Source: Kiritimatiellia bacterium (GTDB lineage: Bacteria; Verrucomicrobiota; Kiritimatiellia; SLAD01). From it: a DNA stretch of 36,266 bases. Positions 15,510 through 26,600 of this stretch are shown here, in pieces. A program made the translations under genes and the position numbers. Within the stretch, counting starts at the first letter, position 1; every line of letters starts with the position of its first letter. Under the pieces are notes generated by a model, which was given only the letters and a program-made list of their open reading frames with translations, was not told the origin of the DNA and did not search any database. The DNA is taken from positions 1 through 36,266 of the forward strand of contig SLKG01000131.1 in NCBI GenBank assembly GCA_007134735.1, in the 5' to 3' direction.

Positions 15510-16752
15510 ATCCTAATCTTAATCTTAATCTTAATCCTAATCCTAATCGATCCGATCCAGATTCGCCCATTTCGCGGCTTTCACAGCTTTTCCCCCTCCC
15601 CAGCATCCAAATGAGAACCACGAATGGAAGACATCCTTGTCCCAATCATTGTCTTTCGGTGGACGACTACGGCGACGACTACGGTCGACGATTATGTCTT
15701 CACTCGTAATCCGTTATCGTCGCCCGTTATCGTAATCCGAAAAGAGACAGCGATACGATACAGCATCGCGCCTGTTATCCTCCGACAAGGATTAAGACAA
15801 CCTGATCTTTGTCTCAATCCTTGTCCCAATCTTTGTCTTTCGGCGAACGAGAACGGGCGACGAGAACGGTGAACGATTACCGATTTCTTCTCGTAATCCG
15901 TAATCGTCGCCCGTTATCGTAATCCGAAAAGAGACAGCAATACGATACAGCATCGCGCCTGTTTTCCTCCGACAGGATCAAGGCAAGGATTAAGACAAAG
16001 ACGCAAGATTCCTGATCCTTGTCCCATTCTTTGTCTTTCGGCGGACGAGAACGGGCGACGAGAACGGCAGACGATTACCCCACTACTCGTGGTCCGTTAT
16101 CGTAATCCGAAAAGAGACAGCAATACGATACAGCATCGCGCCCGTTTCCCTCCGACAAGGATAAAGACAACCTGATCTTTGTCACAACCCTTGTCCCAAT
16201 CTTTGTCTTTCGGCGAACGACTACGGTCGACGATTATATCTTCACTCGTAATCCGTTATCGTCGCCCGTTATCGTAATCCGAAAAGAGACAGCGATACGA
16301 TACAGCATCGCGCCTGTTTTCCTCCGATGAGGATTAAGACAAGGATTAGGACAAGGATAAAGACAACCTGATCTTTGTCTCAATCTTTGTCCCAATCTTT
16401 GTCTTTCGGCGAACGAGAACGGGCGACGAGAACGGTGGACGATTACCCCCCTACTCGTGGTCCGTTATCGTCGCCCGTTATCGTAATCCGAAAAGAGACA
16501 GGGATACGATTCAGTATCGCGCCTGTTTCTCTTCGACGAGGATTAAGACAAGGATTAGGACAAGGACATAGATAACCTGATCTTTGTCTCAATCTTTGTC
16601 CCAATCATTATCTTTCGGTGGACGACTACGGCGACGAGAACGGCAGACGATTTTACCCCACTACTCGTGGTCCGTTATCGTCGCCCGTTATCGTAATCCG
16701 AAAAGAGACAGCGATACGATACTGCAACGCGCCTGTTTTCCTTCGACAAAGA
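15510..16752. repeat. Hairpin array 2 (leader plus six ~190-bp units)
   Basis: The array begins with hexamer repeats (CCTAATCTTAATCTTAATC) and a leader (15512-15640) homologous to that of array 1, in the same orientation. Six units follow, with TCTTTCGG at 15652, 15836, 16034, 16206, 16402 and 16611 (spacings 172-209 nt). Each unit has the long inverted repeat ending CCGAAAAGA, the tail GAGACAG...CCTGTTTTCCTCCGA and 12-nt GGATTARGACAA-type words. Units at 16034 and 16206 have one arm shortened by about 12 nt. The array ends at the stop codon of the VanZ-like gene. Small ORFs reported within it are not credible. Confidence 0.9.
16336..16405. repeat. Inter-unit inverted repeat made of 12-nt words
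   Basis: The 31-nt arms 16336-16366 and 16375-16405 pair with five non-Watson-Crick positions, at least two of which are G-T wobbles in one orientation. The left arm is GGATTARGACAA-like words in tandem. The right arm is their inverse (TTTGTCYCAATC). The loop is 8 nt. It bridges the unit hairpins at 16206 and 16402. Confidence 0.8.
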
Positions 16753-17664
16753 TCAGAACGCCAACCGTACATGATCCATATATACGGTCACTTCCTCATC
16801 CGGCTCCGTTACAAACAATCCCCACCGGACGATGTTGCCGATATCCAGCGGTCTTCCGGATGGAGTGATCCATTCGCTCATATCCAGCGCCAGTTCATGG
16901 GATCCCGGTTTCAGCCGTGTATGTTTCTGAAACCGTTCCTCGTAGGGCGGATCCTCGCGGTCATCCACCCGAAACCAGATATCCACGGGTTGTTCCGCCT
17001 CCAGGTATACATCCAGCAAAAGGTGTTTTGCCGGGCGCCAGTCCCCGGGCACATCCACCATGAAGATGCGCGCATACCGCACACCGGGTTTTAATACAAC
17101 CCGCAAGGCCCGGTTCCCCCGCGTGGCATGGCGTTCCACCCGTTCACGCCGTCCATGATTAACGCGCCACCGAGTCAACTCAAGGGGGGATTCGAAGTCG
17201 GCCAGGACGGGAAAGGCTCGCGCGGCCGCCCACCGGTCGGCCAGAACCGCGACAACAGGCACGATGGTGAGCCCGACGATCACGACCGCGCAGACCCGGA
17301 GGCGTCCGTTCACCGGGGAAGGACGGTGCCGGGCATATTGCCACAGAAGCCCAATCATGGCGCCCGCCCATCCCATCAACACGTCGCCGAAATCGGGATC
17401 CCGTCCCGTGAGCGCCTGTAATCCCTCGATGGCGGGCGCCGCGAACAACAAAACCGCCGACACATACAAGAAGCGCCGGCCCGAATACCGGTCTTCGGCC
17501 GGTATCGTCAGCAGGAAAACTGCCATCAGCGCAAAGGCGGGAACATGGGCGAAGTTCCATAGGACACGGACTAGACGGTCTTCTGTTTCGATCGGAAACG
17601 GATAGAGGAGCAACGCCGCCACACCAATCAGCACAACGACGGATGCGGTTCTCTTGAATGACAC
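16753..17664 (-). CDS. VanZ-like membrane protein fused to a beta-sandwich domain
   Basis: The 303-residue protein has two parts. Residues 1-142 hold about five hydrophobic helices and resemble the VanZ family ('LVRVLWNFAHVPAFALMAVF', then 'ALTGRDPDFGDVLMGWAGAMIGLL', with conserved polar residues between helices). Residues ~152-303 form a predicted jelly-roll resembling carbohydrate-binding modules ('LADFESPLELTRW', 'GNRALRVVLKPG', 'LLLDVYLEAEQPVDIWFRVDD', 'EVTVYMDHVRL'), probably outside the membrane. The start is GTG, only 2 nt after the TAG of the giant gene, so translation is very likely coupled to it. A role in handling or displaying the giant surface protein is inferred from that coupling only; VanZ-family functions are poorly known. 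The 3' end abuts hairpin array 2. Confidence 0.8.
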   Translation of the reverse strand: MSFKRTASVVVLIGVAALLLYPFPIETEDRLVRVLWNFAHVPAFALMAVFLLTIPAEDRYSGRRFLYVSAVLLFAAPAIEGLQALTGRDPDFGDVLMGWAGAMIGLLWQYARHRPSPVNGRLRVCAVVIVGLTIVPVVAVLADRWAAARAFPVLADFESPLELTRWRVNHGRRERVERHATRGNRALRVVLKPGVRYARIFMVDVPGDWRPAKHLLLDVYLEAEQPVDIWFRVDDREDPPYEERFQKHTRLKPGSHELALDMSEWITPSGRPLDIGNIVRWGLFVTEPDEEVTVYMDHVRLAF

Positions 17665-17666
17665 CG

Positions 17667-20600
17667 CTAATCCACTTCCCAGATTACCCGATACGACCGG
17701 AACCGGTTGTCGGGCGATTCAATGTCCTCGTAATATAGATCTCCGCCCCGCGTGGATGTGAACCGCCCCTTCTGGTGCGAGCCCGGACCGTCCGGCGCGT
17801 CAACCCAGTTTATCCCGTCCTCCGTATATTCCACCCGGTATGTTTCGTGCCAGGCGCCGTGCCACATGATGGTGTGTCTTTCGGACGTCAGGAACTGCTC
17901 GACAATGTCCTCAAACTCGCTGAACCTGATTTCAATCGGCGCGGTGTTGGTGGCGGCGTACACATCGTCTTCATGCATCCCGATTACACGCCATCGTCCG
18001 TCGAAGGTATTGAAGTACGGGTCCGTCGTCCAAATAATGTACTCCTGGTAGGCGTCCACGTTTTCCTCGATGGTATGCCACGACACGCCTCCGTCGCCGG
18101 AGAATTGCACCGCGACCAGCACGCCCTCCGGAAGATTGTTCACGGCCCAGACCAGGGGTTGCAACAGTTCGTCCAGGGTTCCGATTTCCTGGCCCGGCGC
18201 GTTGAGGGTCCTCGTAACCACGCGGATATTGGTCGAGCCCTTGCTGGCAAATTCCGTGTTTCCGAACGCGCCGAGATTGACGCGGCCGGCGGTGGGATCC
18301 GGTTGCCGGTCAAACGGGGAGTCGGGATTGCCGCGCCCGATCGCCCAGGATGTTTCGACATCCTCCACAAAGGTATTGAGGGACGGATCATACCTTCCGT
18401 ATTCGCTCCTCAGATGGAAGTTCCCGGCGGACGCATTCTGCATTCGCGGATTGGTGATCGCGCTCCGGAAATCGTAATGCTGGCTCAACTGCCAGGTTCG
18501 CAAATTCCTGTTGGTGCCGAAGATATACCCATCCTCCTCGAAATAATAGATGTTGTAATCGATGAACATCTCATCCGATGGAATCTCGCTTCCGCTCAGC
18601 GCCACGTCATTGGACCCCGAAACCACGAATATATTATTCTGCAACTTGGTGTTGAGTATCGTGTTCTGCGCACGGAAACTGTAGTTCGAGTTCGCGACAA
18701 AGGTCACATTTTCAACCCGGGCAGTCCGGACGTTGCTGAGATCTATTCCTCCCAGATTCTTCCATACACGCAAATTCCGCAACTCCACGTTGCGCGAATT
18801 CCCCGCCAGTATGCCTACCGTATTGCTGTAACTGAAGACCCGCTCCACCTTGACATCCCGCGTGCTATTGAGCCAGACGCCCCGTTGCGCGGTATGGATG
18901 GACAAATCCCGAAGCGTGACATGCGCGGCCAGAACATTAAAGCCCCGGCCTATGACCGTGTTCCCGCGGCGCAGCACGGTCCCGCCCAGCGCCAGGTTGG
19001 TACTGCCCTGGATCACCATGGGCCCGTGCTCCGCATCCCCACCGCGCGACCAGATGATTTCGGTATCGCCCACGGTATATGTTCCCGTATCCACGTAGAT
19101 CACATCGCCGCCCACGGTGTCGTAGGTGTCGAGCAGGTCCTGGATGGAGCTCTTCGGTGTGGCCGGCGTCAACCCGTCATTAGCGGGACTCCCGGGGGCG
19201 GTGGTATAGATATCGTGGAACACCCCGTTGTTTACAAAGAAATCCTGCGGGTCGTTCCGAACCGAAAACTCATTGTCGGTTTCGCCGTAATACACGCCCG
19301 GATTACTGTCCAGCACGACCCGCCACTTGGCAAACAGGCTGGATTCGAACTGGGTGGTGTCCCATGTATAGCTTCCCGCGGCCGCGGGCAATCCGGAAAC
19401 AATGGTGATCCATCCTCCCGACGGATCGGGCCGATACTGCAAGGTCACGGTCTCTTCATCCATACCGGCGCCTCGCGCCAGCCAGCGCAGAACCACGTTG
19501 GTGCCGCGCACAGCGCCGCCGTCATTGAGGGACATGGTACCCAGCCACGGGGAGGCGCTGGTCTTACTGGCCTGTTCGGTATTACCGTATGCGCCAAGAT
19601 TGATGCGTCCGCCATTGGGATCCAGCTCATGACCAAAGGCACTCCCCGGATTCCCCGCATCAATGGCGGGCGAATTTTGCAGATCGGTCATCCATATGCC
19701 CTCAAAATAACGGCCGGCCGAGGATTTCAGGTGATAATCTCCTCCCGCCTCATCCGCAAACAGCGGATCCGCCGAGATGCTGTTGAGATCCTGGCCTGAT
19801 CGTTCCTGCCAATACACCAGTCTCTCCCATAACCCTTCAGCGGTATTCCCGATCCACGCATTCCCGCGTGCCAGCAGAAGGTTGTAATCCGAACTCAACG
19901 TGCCGGCATCCCGCTGAATGATCTGGGAATTGGCAATCAGTATGTTGTTGAACAAGTCAAGAGACGAACCCGATCCCCGTTGACGAACGGCCACCCCGCC
20001 GCCGACAACCGTGTTGTTTCGAATTACGGTATTGGTCCCCGATACGGTTACGAGGGTGCCCGCTCCACGGGATATCACGGAATGCTCCAGCAGGGCCCGG
20101 GCTCCGCCGACGGTCAATGTTCCATCCCGGATTTCAACCCCTCCCGCATACACATCGTTGCCGGTAATCTCCAGCGATCCATCAATCATCCTGATATTCC
20201 GCGCCTGTCCGGCCGCTCCCGCAATTCTGAGCGAGGTGTTGGAAAACTGCATGTCCCGGAAGACAATATTCGTACCCGCCGCCCGAACGGCACCATGCCG
20301 AACCGCCATGTCCTCCAGCAGCATATGTCCGGCGGTAATATTCAGGAATACGGCGCCCCCCAGCGCCGTGGCGTCAAGCAGGGTGCCCGGCGCATTGGTG
20401 CTTCCGCGAATGGTAACCGGTCTACCCGCAGCGCCTTGGCTGTCGATCGTAATGGTCACAAGGTTGTTCGTGTCGAAATAATAAATACCTGTATCGATCA
20501 AAATGCGATCTTCGGGCTCCAAGTCCCAATCGTCGAATACACTCTTGAGCGTCGCCTTGGGCGCCGTCGGGAATATGCCGAACGCTTCGTCATCCCCCGG

Positions 20601-23600
20601 CGCCTCCGTGAAAACATTGTTCTCCACCGAGTGGTCGTTGACATAAAACGTGAACGGACCGTTCAAACCGAAGAATGTATCGGCGGTATGATAGAGGTTG
20701 GTATCGGCCTCCAGGATAACGCGCCATTGGGAAATGGGGCTGATCAATACGTCCGGATCTGTGCTGTCCCAGAAGAAGCCGTCCTGGTCTATCGGTACAT
20801 TCTCGGCTATGGGTTGCCAGTTTTCGCCCATTTCCAGGGAATACTCAAGGCGAACACGGTTGGTGGCATCCAGGTTCCCAAACGCCCAGTAGAGCTGAAT
20901 AATGCCGTTCATGCGCCCCCCCTGCAGGGCTGTAATGGCCAGCAACCATTCCCGGGTCAGGCTCTTGCTCGCCTCCGCTGTATTGCCGTACAACCCGATA
21001 TTGCGGCGTCCGCCGTGGGGCTCGGGCTCCATGCTGTAATCGGATTGCGGACTCCCGGTATCGATCAAGAAGGATGTTACCGTGTCGTTGGTAACCCACC
21101 CCTCTCCCCGTACATACCGTCCCACTTCGCTGAGCAGATGATAATCGTCATTCGCCGGATCGGCAAACAGGGGATCCCCCGATATGGATCGCCGGTCCTG
21201 CAACGTTTCCTGGTTCCATTGCGGCAGCCCGGAAAACAGGAATCCCGCGCGACGGGCATACGACGCGCCGCGATCCGCGAACAAGGCATTGTAATCGGAT
21301 CGGACGTTGGATCCCGAAGGAACATTGTAGATTACATTGGTCGGCGCGGCCATAGCGTGAAGCACGGAGTTGCTGATATTCAACGTGCCCTCAACGTTGA
21401 TGGCGTTAAGCCGGTTCGACCAGAGGATGGAACTGTTGATCCACGTGTTTCCGGCGCCCGAAACCATGGATATGCCCGACCCGTAGTGGCGCGTGATCAC
21501 GACGCGTTCGAACCGGTTTCCCGCGCTCTCGCTGATGCTAACCCCCGCGCGTCCCCCGTCCCGGATCAGAAGGTTTTTCAGAAGGTGACCGGTGGTCCGG
21601 GATGTGGGACCGCCCATGCGAATGGCAATATCGGCATTCTGCATGATCAAATCGCGGAATTCCAGGAACCGTACCCCGTACAGATCGAAGATCACGGCGG
21701 GTTCCCCGGCCATCGAGAAATTTCCGTGCCGAACACGGTGGAGTACCGTGCCGCCGGCCAGATGATTGGTACTGCCCTGTATGACCACACGATTCGTCGC
21801 CACACCCGAATCGTTGGCCAGAATGAGTATATTCTGATCGATTTCGTAAATGCCCGTATCCACGTAGATCGTGTCGCCCTGGTCAAGATCATATCGTTCA
21901 ATAATGGCGGATATCCGGTCCACCGGGGTCCATACGGTAATCCCGTCATTCGTTGCATGTCCCGGGGCCGCGGCATATACATCCCCTACCGTATTCGTAT
22001 CGTTGACGAAGTACGTGATCGGACCGTTTCGGATGGTGAAATTCTGCGGGGTCTGGTCCTGTAGCGAGGGATCGGATTCCAGTTCGATGCGCCACAGTCC
22101 CAAGGGCGTGGATTCCTCTTCGCTGAAATCCCAGAAATGCGTCTGATCCGCAACCGGCACGTTCGTCGCAATGGTGATCCAGGTCGCCCCGTCATTCGGG
22201 GAATATTCCAACCTTACGGTTTCGTGTTCATCCAACCCCCGGTGGAGCCAGTACAGCGGATGCGTAAAACTCACGGTTCCTCCGTCCCGCATGCTGACAA
22301 CCTTCAAGTCGGCGTTCAAGCGGTTGGTGACGGATAAACTCGCTTGCGCCGTATTGCCGTAGCGGCCAATGTTCAACCGCCCGCCATGGGGCTCGGGCTC
22401 GTGATCGTAGGGAGCATCCCGGTCGCCCGCGTCAATGGCCCAGGATGTTTCCGCATCCGGCTCATGAACGCCCGTTTCCAGATTGAACCGGCCCTTTTGG
22501 CTCCGCAGCCGGAAATTCCCCGAAGCAGGATCGGCAAAGAGCGGCGGCGCGACAACGCTGTGATGGTCCATGTTCCGGGCGTCTTGCCAGGCGCGGAGAC
22601 TGCGATAATCCACCAGCATAAAGGGATCGCGCGCCAGGCGCGTATTGCCTCCGGGCCAAATCATGTTGTAGTCGCCGGATATGGAAGCCTGCTCGTGTAC
22701 CGAATACGCGAGCGCATGCAACAGTGACGCGTCCAATATACTGTGTCGAACTACCGCGCGGGTTCCGGACCCCAGGGAGACGGCACCCAGTTGATTGCCC
22801 CAGGCGACACTCGAGAGGATATCCACGATGGACTGCGCTCCGGCCACCCGATATCCCCATTGCGCATTGTTGTAGGAAGCGGCCCTCGACAGCTTAATGT
22901 TGCGCGCATTATTGAAATCAAAGCCGAAGGTGGTCCCGTGCGCACTTACGTAATCCAATTTGATCTCCTGCGCGTTCACCACCCGGACTCCCCGCTGGGC
23001 CTGTCTCAAGTCCAGGTTATGCACGTGTACGTCGCGGGCGGCGATCAGCGTCACCAATGCGGCATTATGACCCGTTCCAACGAATCGGCTCCCGCCCGCG
23101 GCGAAATTCGTACTGCCCATTATGATAATCGGCCAGCCGGGCTGCCCGCTCTTCAGCGTGTCGCCTATCAGCCCGAGCCGCATGCCGTCCGTATCGGCAA
23201 TAATGTATTCACCCGTATCAATGTACAGAATGTCGCCCGGCCCGAACGGATGCTCCTGTATGGCCCGGGCGGGATTGTTCATGGGCTGGTTCGGAGAAAG
23301 ACCGTCGTTGTCGGAATGACCCGGGGCCGTGGTATAGACCGTGTTGTTCGTGTTCCCGTCGTTTACGTAGACCACGATGGTCTCATTCTTGACCGTGAAT
23401 GGCATGTCCACCGTATCCCGAAGATCCGGATCCTCATCGCTGACCACTCTCCACCGGGCATGCTGTGTTATGGGCACATTCGAGGCATCCCACATGAACT
23501 CGGATTCATATACGGGAATGCCCGACTTAAGCGGGACATAGGATATGCCGTCAGACGAGAATTCCACGGTTACGGTCTCCGACGGGTCCATGTTGCCCGC

Positions 23601-26600
23601 CACCCAATACAACCGCTGGGTACCAAAAACGACGCCGCCGTCATTGACCGATACCGCCAGTAACCAGGCATTTGTTTTGCTCAGACTGGCATACGGCGTA
23701 TGGCCGTAAAAACCAATGTTGACCCGCTCCCCATGGGGTTCCTGTTCCCGGTCCCAGGGGGAATACGGGCTCCCCGTATCAATGAGGGGCGAATGAACCG
23801 CATCGGATACCCAGTTGGTTGAAAGCCAGCGCCCCTCGACACTCATGGGATGAAAATCACCGGCGCCCGGATTGGCAAAGTGCGGGGCATGGCTCAAACT
23901 GTTCCTGTCCTGACCGAGAAATCGCTGCCAGTCGAGCATGCGCGGATAGAATTCATTCCCGCCGAAATCAACCTGACGCTCGGCCAGCACCGCCCCTTCG
24001 GTTCGCACAAGATTGTTGTAATCCGCCTGTATGGCCGTCACATTTTCACCCAGGACAAAAATGCGGGCATCGGTTTGGTGCGCCTGAAGCACACTATTGG
24101 AAATCTGCAGGGAACATCCCGCATCCACCCGCATGGCCACGGGATTGCCCCACGAAACCACGTGCCGGGCATTGACCACCGCCGCCCCCTCATCGGTGAC
24201 CAGTGACAGTCCAACAGCGTCGTTATTCCATAAAAGCACATTCTCCAGTCGCACATTACTCGAACCGGCGGCATGTACACCCTGGGCCACGTTGTTATAC
24301 GATTTGATATTGGACAGGGAAATGGAATCGGAACGGGTTATGCGCACGCCCGTATTCGCATTCCGGAAGGACAGGTTTTCGATCCGGATGCCTTCCGTTT
24401 CAAAGAATTCCAGCGTGGAACCCACCCGGGTTATGCGATCCATGACCGTCCCGCCGGCCGTCATGTTGGTACTCCCCCGGATAATGACGGGGCTTTCCGC
24501 GGTCCCGGCTTCGAAGATGCTCATCCGGGTAGTCACGTTTTCCTCATACACGCCCGTATCGATGTAGATCACGTCGCCGGGTTCCAACTCGTTGTCACGG
24601 ATGAGGGATCGAAGAGACGGTTTGGGCGCGCTGGGCAACCAACCCGTGTTGTTGTCATGGCCCGGCGCCGTTGTATATACGTCCCCGTTGGAAAGGGGAT
24701 GATTCACAAAATACGGAATGCTTCCGTCCTGGCGCAGACGGAAGAAATTGTCGTTCATGGACCACAAATTGGTGTCCGTCTGGCTTGTAATCCGCCAGAC
24801 TCCGGCAATCGCCCGGCCATAGGGGGCGCTGTTCCACAAATAGTACCCATGCGAGGCCGGAACCCCCGTCGCCACATTGGTCCAACTTCCCGCCTCCCCA
24901 CCCAACGGGGAAAATTCGATGGTTACCAAATGATTGGTTACGGGGCCGGCCGCCACCCAATGCAACCCGATATCGTCAAAATTCGAACCGCCATCGCTAA
25001 AGGTCAGTACACGAAGAACCCCTTCCTCCGGACTCTTGCTGGCCTGCGGCGTATTGCCGTACAATCCGATATTGGCGCGTGCCCCGTTGGGATCGGGTTC
25101 ATGACCATAGGGCGCATCGGCACGGGCGCCGTCAATCAACGGCGAGAAAGCCTCCATGGCATTGGTCACAAAGCCTTCACCGGGAACATAACGGCCGTAC
25201 GGGCTCATGGGATGGAAATCGCCCGTGTCGGGATCTGCGAATTTCGGATCCGCGCCCAGGCTGTTGGCATCCTGTCCGGTCCGCTCGTTCCATCTCGACA
25301 GCCGTCGAATGGGGAATGCCCCACCGGGATATGGCCCCGTCTGCCTGCCGATATAGGCCCCGGGAACGACATGAAACACATTATAATCCGAAGAGAGTAC
25401 GCCGGAATCGGATCCGTCTTCCCGCTCGATCCCGGCCGTTTCCGGCTTCAAGGCACCAAACACCGAATTCTCCACGGTTAACGAACTGACACGCGTCAAC
25501 GGGTCTTGCGCATAGGATCCCCCGCCCACGCGGGCCCCAACGGCATTCGACCAGAATACCCCGTGCTGGAAGTCGGTATTCTCCGACCGCCAGCTTCGCA
25601 GACCGCTTTCGGCATGGCCCTGTAGAAGCGTATGCCGCAGTCGCACCTCGTGCGATTCATTGATATCTATACCGATCAGGGCATCCCGGGCCGTAATCCA
25701 TTCCAGCGAAGCATAGGACGAGCGGGTTAATCGAATGGCAGACCCCGAACCCCGCGGCTCATTTCTGAATCGAATATTCCGGATAGAGACACCCCAGGCA
25801 TCCACCAGTTCCAGGGCCCGTCCGTTTTGCACCCGCGTGATCCGTGTTCCTCCCGCAAGTTCGTTGGTGCTTCCCTGCAACGTGACCCCGGCCGCGCCTT
25901 CAAACAACGGAAGCAGGTTGGTCATGTTGTTCCATGCGTTAAAGCGGGTCCACTCGATTGTCTGATCGATAATATAATTCCCGGTATCCATATAAATGAC
26001 GTCCCCGGGCTCCAGGTCATATTCATTCAGGATGGATTGCAGGGAATTCCTCGGTGTCGCGGGAGTTAATCCATCGCCATCCGAGGATCCGGCGGCCGTC
26101 GTATACACTACCCCCTCGGTGGATCCGTCATTGATATACAGGACCAGGGGATCGTTACGCAGGGCAAAGGGCTTCTCCGTCTGCCCGTACACACCGGGAT
26201 CGTCTTCGCTCCTGACCCGCCAGGCGCCGATCCATGTGGAGGGATGCCCGGTGGTGTCCCAGAACAATCCGCCTTCCGTTACCGCCACAATGTTGGTGGC
26301 GATCTCTTCCCAGGTGTTCCCGCCATCAGGCGAAAAATCGATCCGAACCGTATGCCCGGTCGCCGCTCCGTACGCCCGCCAGATCAGCCGGAAGGAATCC
26401 CCCCTGGCATATCCGCCGTCCCGGAGGGTAAGGGGGACCAATCGAGGCTCGGCGGGAGACCGGCTGGCTTCCGGTGTATTTCCGTACAACCCGATGTTGA
26501 CCCGGTACCCGTGCGGATCCGATTCCTTTGAGTAATCGGCCTGCGGACTGCCGCTGTCAATCAGCAAGGATGTATGGGCATCCGTCACAAAGGTCTTCAC

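Noticed and set aside
15510-16752. Origin of replication or telomere-like repeat, suggested by TAATCT hexamers
   Set aside because: No dnaA gene, DnaA boxes or GATC clusters nearby. The hexamer tract is only a few dozen bases and occurs in both array leaders.
15423-17094. Small ORFs of array 2 such as 15461-15709 and 16618-17094
   Set aside because: Same reason: low-complexity translation of repeats, partly opposite the VanZ-like gene.
17775-22064. Long plus-strand ORFs (674 and 694 aa) opposite the giant gene
   Set aside because: They are antisense shadows produced by the high GC content and regular repeats of the giant gene. They contain no recognisable domain.
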